Part shown: in pieces, positions 14,027-16,210 of the stretch
Position numbering within the stretch: the stretch's first letter is position 1
Layout: each line of letters begins with the position of its first letter
From: Zoogloeaceae bacterium
GTDB taxonomy: Bacteria; Pseudomonadota; Gammaproteobacteria; Burkholderiales; Rhodocyclaceae
Reading direction: 5' to 3'
DNA: 16,210 nucleotides
NCBI GenBank assembly: GCA_015657735.1
Contig: SSSX01000651.1
Coordinates: 1 to 16,210, forward strand
Translations under genes and position numbers: made by a program
The notes under the pieces: model-generated
What the model was told of the DNA's origin: nothing
Databases searched by the model: none
What the model saw: the letters and a program-made list of their open reading frames with translations, nothing else

Positions 14027-16210
14027 TCAGTCGGCGCTGAGTTTGCCCTTGGTCAGCAGGTCCTGAATGATCTGCGAGTCGGTGGAGAGGGCGCCGCTGT
14101 TGGTCAGGTCGACCCCCTGCAGGACGACCTTCTGGTCGGTGGCGCCGGCGACGAAGCTGCCGCCGGCGTAGCCGCCGGTGGTGCTGATGTGCACCACGGT
14201 GTCGGTGCCGGCCTTCTCGAAGTGCAGGTAGTTGCCCAGGTTGCCGGTGGCGGTGCCGGTGTGGCTTTCGCCCTGCAGCAGGTCGCGCAGGTCGAGAATG
14301 TCGCCGCCGGCGACGACGCTGGCCTTGTTGAAATCGGTGATCGCGTCGACCGTCGGCTTGCTGGTCGTGCCGCCGTCGCCGAGGCTCCACTTGAAGGTGT
14401 CGGAGCCGAGCCCGCCGCTCAGTGTGTCGCTGCCGGTGCCGCCGCTGATGCTGTCGTTGCCGGCACCGCCGCTGATGATGTCGTTGCCGGCGCCGCCCGC
14501 CAGCACGTCGTTGCCGCTGGTGCCGGTGACGGAGTCGTTGCTGGCGGTGCCGGCGAAACTGCCGCCGCTGCCGCTCAGCGTGACGACGTTTTCGGCGGCG
14601 CGGCTGAGGTTGAAGGTGACGGTCGATTGGGCGGTGTCGCCGTCCCGGTCGATCAGCGAGAACTCGAAGCCGTCGCGCACGCTGGCGCTGATGGTGGCGA
14701 TCGGCGTGTAGGTGTAGCTGCCGGTGTTCATGTTGAGCACCAGGGTGCCGCCGTTGGCGCTGCTGATGGTGAGGTTGTCGGTGACGCTGTCGAAGCTGCC
14801 GTGGCTGGTGCCGCCGCTCACCGCGATGCTGCCGGCGCCGGCCGGGTTGTAGGCGTAGGTGACGCCGTCCATCGTGATCGACTTGATGAAGCCGCCGTCG
14901 GCACCGAAGGCGCCGGTGCCGCCGAACAGGCCGCCGGCCAGGATCTCGCCGGCCGCCGGCTGCGGCACGGTGGCTTGCAGGGCGCTGGAGAGCTGGTTGA
15001 AGTCGCTGATCACCTGGGCCGCGATGTTGGCACCGGAAACGCCGTTGTAGGCGATCGGATCGAGGTAGGACTGGATTGCGCCGCTGCCCATGCCGAGCGC
15101 GAAGCTGGTGATCTGGTTGGACTGCAGGTAGCCCTTCCACGCCGTTTCGTCGGTGGTGCTGATCGCGGTGCCGGAGTTGGGCTGGCCGTCGGACAGGAAG
15201 TAGGAGATGTTCTGCCCCGAGGCGAGCTTGCCGGGCGAGGTGAAGGCGCTTTCGCCGGTGGCGATGGCCGAGTCGTAGTTGGTGCCGCCGCTGGCCACCA
15301 GGCTCGCCAGCTGGGCCTTGGCCTGGGCGACGGTGGTCCAGCTGGTGCCGACCGCCGTCGCGGTGCTGCTGAAGGTGACCAGCCGCACGCGGACTTCGCC
15401 GAAGCCGTCGTAGCGGTCGAGCAGGGTGTTGAGCGAGCTGATGGCGCTTTCCAGACGGCTCGTGCCGCCGACGCCGTCCTGGGTGGTCATGCTGCCGGAG
15501 GTGTCGAGGACGAGCAGCAGATTGGTGTCGAGCGGGGCGACGCTGATGGTTTTGAGCGCCGAGGTGGCGACCGGGGCGTCGTCCTCGATGTTGACGGTGA
15601 GGTTGCCGGCGCTGGTGGTGACGCCGTCGCTGACGTTCACGCCGAAGCTGAGGCTGCGCACGTCCTCGCCGGCGGTGTTGGCGTGGTCGATCGGGCCGGA
15701 CAGCTTGACGGTGTAGCTGCCGTCGTTGGCGAGGGTGACGCGCAGGATTTCGACGCCGCCGGCGCTGCCGATCAGGGTGCCGGTGCCGCCGCCGCTCCAG
15801 GTGACCGCGACGCCACCGGATGTGAGCGCGGCGGCCGGCGCCGTGAGGGTGGCGCTGAGCGGGTTGCCGTCGATGTCGGCGACGCTGAGCGTGCCGCTGA
15901 CGGTGGTGAGGTTGGTGGTGTCGGCGGTGGGCGTGATGCCGACGTTGTCGGGGGCGCCGTTGACGAGGCCTTCCTCGGAGACGGTGACGGTGGCGTTGCC
16001 GACCAGCGGGGCGTCGTTGGTGCCGGTGACGGTGATGGCGATGTCGCGGGTCGTGCCGTCGGCGCTGGTCACCGCGATGTGGTCGACGACCTGCTGGCCC
16101 TGCTTGAGCGCCTGGACCTTGGCGGCGGCGTTGTCGAGGACGTACGCCCAGCTGCCGTTGGCCTGGATGGTGAGGCTGCCGTAGCTGCCGCCGACGGTCT
16201 GCGCGACGAA
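14027..16210 (-). CDS. Large RTX adhesin, LapA-like, C-terminal part (N-terminus beyond window)
   Basis: This is the last 727 residues of a secreted repeat protein; the frame stays open to the right edge, so the gene is partial. Counting from the edge: a VCBS repeat tail (1-67, GSLTIQANGSWAYVLDN ... ITVTGTNDAP); a second bacterial Ig/T1SS-type repeat (about 75-212, ending VNIEDDAPVA); a von Willebrand factor A domain (about 230-416) with the metal site D236-T-S-G-S240 in VLDTSGSM and the later LSDGQP; a spacer beta domain (about 420-545); six RTX nonapeptides (554-607); and a type I secretion C-terminal domain (ITDFN, GDILDLRDLL, NYLHFEK, VVLQGVDL) to the end. Such proteins leave through ABC/TolC systems and bind calcium outside. 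It lies beside lapG, lapD and a LapE-like channel, so it is the probable LapG substrate; the cleavage site would be near the unseen N-terminus. Confidence 0.93.
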   Translation of the reverse strand, partial: FVAQTVGGSYGSLTIQANGSWAYVLDNAAAKVQALKQGQQVVDHIAVTSADGTTRDIAITVTGTNDAPLVGNATVTVSEEGLVNGAPDNVGITPTADTTNLTTVSGTLSVADIDGNPLSATLTAPAAALTSGGVAVTWSGGGTGTLIGSAGGVEILRVTLANDGSYTVKLSGPIDHANTAGEDVRSLSFGVNVSDGVTTSAGNLTVNIEDDAPVATSALKTISVAPLDTNLLLVLDTSGSMTTQDGVGGTSRLESAISSLNTLLDRYDGFGEVRVRLVTFSSTATAVGTSWTTVAQAKAQLASLVASGGTNYDSAIATGESAFTSPGKLASGQNISYFLSDGQPNSGTAISTTDETAWKGYLQSNQITSFALGMGSGAIQSYLDPIAYNGVSGANIAAQVISDFNQLSSALQATVPQPAAGEILAGGLFGGTGAFGADGGFIKSITMDGVTYAYNPAGAGSIAVSGGTSHGSFDSVTDNLTISSANGGTLVLNMNTGSYTYTPIATISASVRDGFEFSLIDRDGDTAQSTVTFNLSRAAENVVTLSGSGGSFAGTASNDSVTGTSGNDVLAGGAGNDIISGGAGNDSISGGTGSDTLSGGLGSDTFKWSLGDGGTTSKPTVDAITDFNKASVVAGGDILDLRDLLQGESHTGTATGNLGNYLHFEKAGTDTVVHISTTGGYAGGSFVAGATDQKVVLQGVDLTNSGALSTDSQIIQDLLTKGKLSAD
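14390..14551 (-). repeat. RTX nonapeptide repeats (six copies) in the adhesin
   Basis: Six tandem nine-residue units of the GGxGxDxxx type are seen: GTASNDSVT, GTSGNDVLA, GGAGNDIIS, GGAGNDSIS, GGTGSDTLS and GGLGSDTFK. The first is degenerate. Such units form a calcium-bound parallel beta-roll that folds only outside the cell and help pull the protein through the type I channel. Confidence 0.92.

Noticed and set aside
14390..14551. CRISPR-like or satellite-like DNA repeat
   Set aside because: The periodicity is 27 bases and in frame, and it encodes RTX nonapeptides; there are no spacers or conserved DNA repeat.

Overview
The window looks like chromosomal DNA of a GC-rich betaproteobacterium, most likely of the Rhodocyclales (Azoarcus/Thauera/Dechloromonas type). 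This rests on the rpsP-rimM-trmD-rplS order, on xseB-ispA-dxs next to folE2 with a divergent Rieske oxygenase, and on the look of the proteins. The genus is an inference; no rRNA or tRNA gene is present to fix it.

Left part (1-3815): a divergently read 497-residue protein of unknown function with a possible PilZ-like segment, then the ribosome/tRNA-modification operon rpsP (S16), rimM, trmD and rplS (L19). It closes with a strong UUCG-loop terminator that can serve both strands.

Middle part (3816-9050): on the minus strand, xseB, ispA and dxs form a tight operon, followed by folE2. These cover the small subunit of exonuclease VII, farnesyl diphosphate synthesis, the first step of the MEP isoprenoid pathway, and the first step of folate synthesis by the zinc-independent enzyme family. 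Facing away from xseB is an orphan Rieske non-haem iron oxygenase alpha subunit. It ends in a perfect 40-bp palindrome that acts as a shared terminator.

Right part (9051-16210): a compact Lap-type adhesin retention and release module. It holds a TolC/LapE-like outer-membrane channel with an unusual C-terminal NTF2-like domain (minus), divergent lapG (periplasmic Cys protease) and lapD (inner-membrane c-di-GMP receptor with degenerate GGDEF and EAL domains), and the C-terminal 727 residues of a large RTX adhesin (VCBS and related repeats, vWA domain, RTX nonapeptides, type I secretion signal) entering from the right edge on the minus strand. In the known Pseudomonas system, LapD bound to c-di-GMP holds LapG, the adhesin stays on the surface and biofilm persists; when c-di-GMP falls LapG is freed and cuts the adhesin near its N-terminus. 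The ABC transporter and membrane-fusion partners (LapB, LapC) and the adhesin N-terminus are not in the window.

The most unusual points are the TolC-NTF2 fusion, the pair of hairpins with an identical core between lapD and the adhesin, the Rieske oxygenase of unknown substrate beside isoprenoid genes, and the 497-residue protein with a PilZ-like motif.
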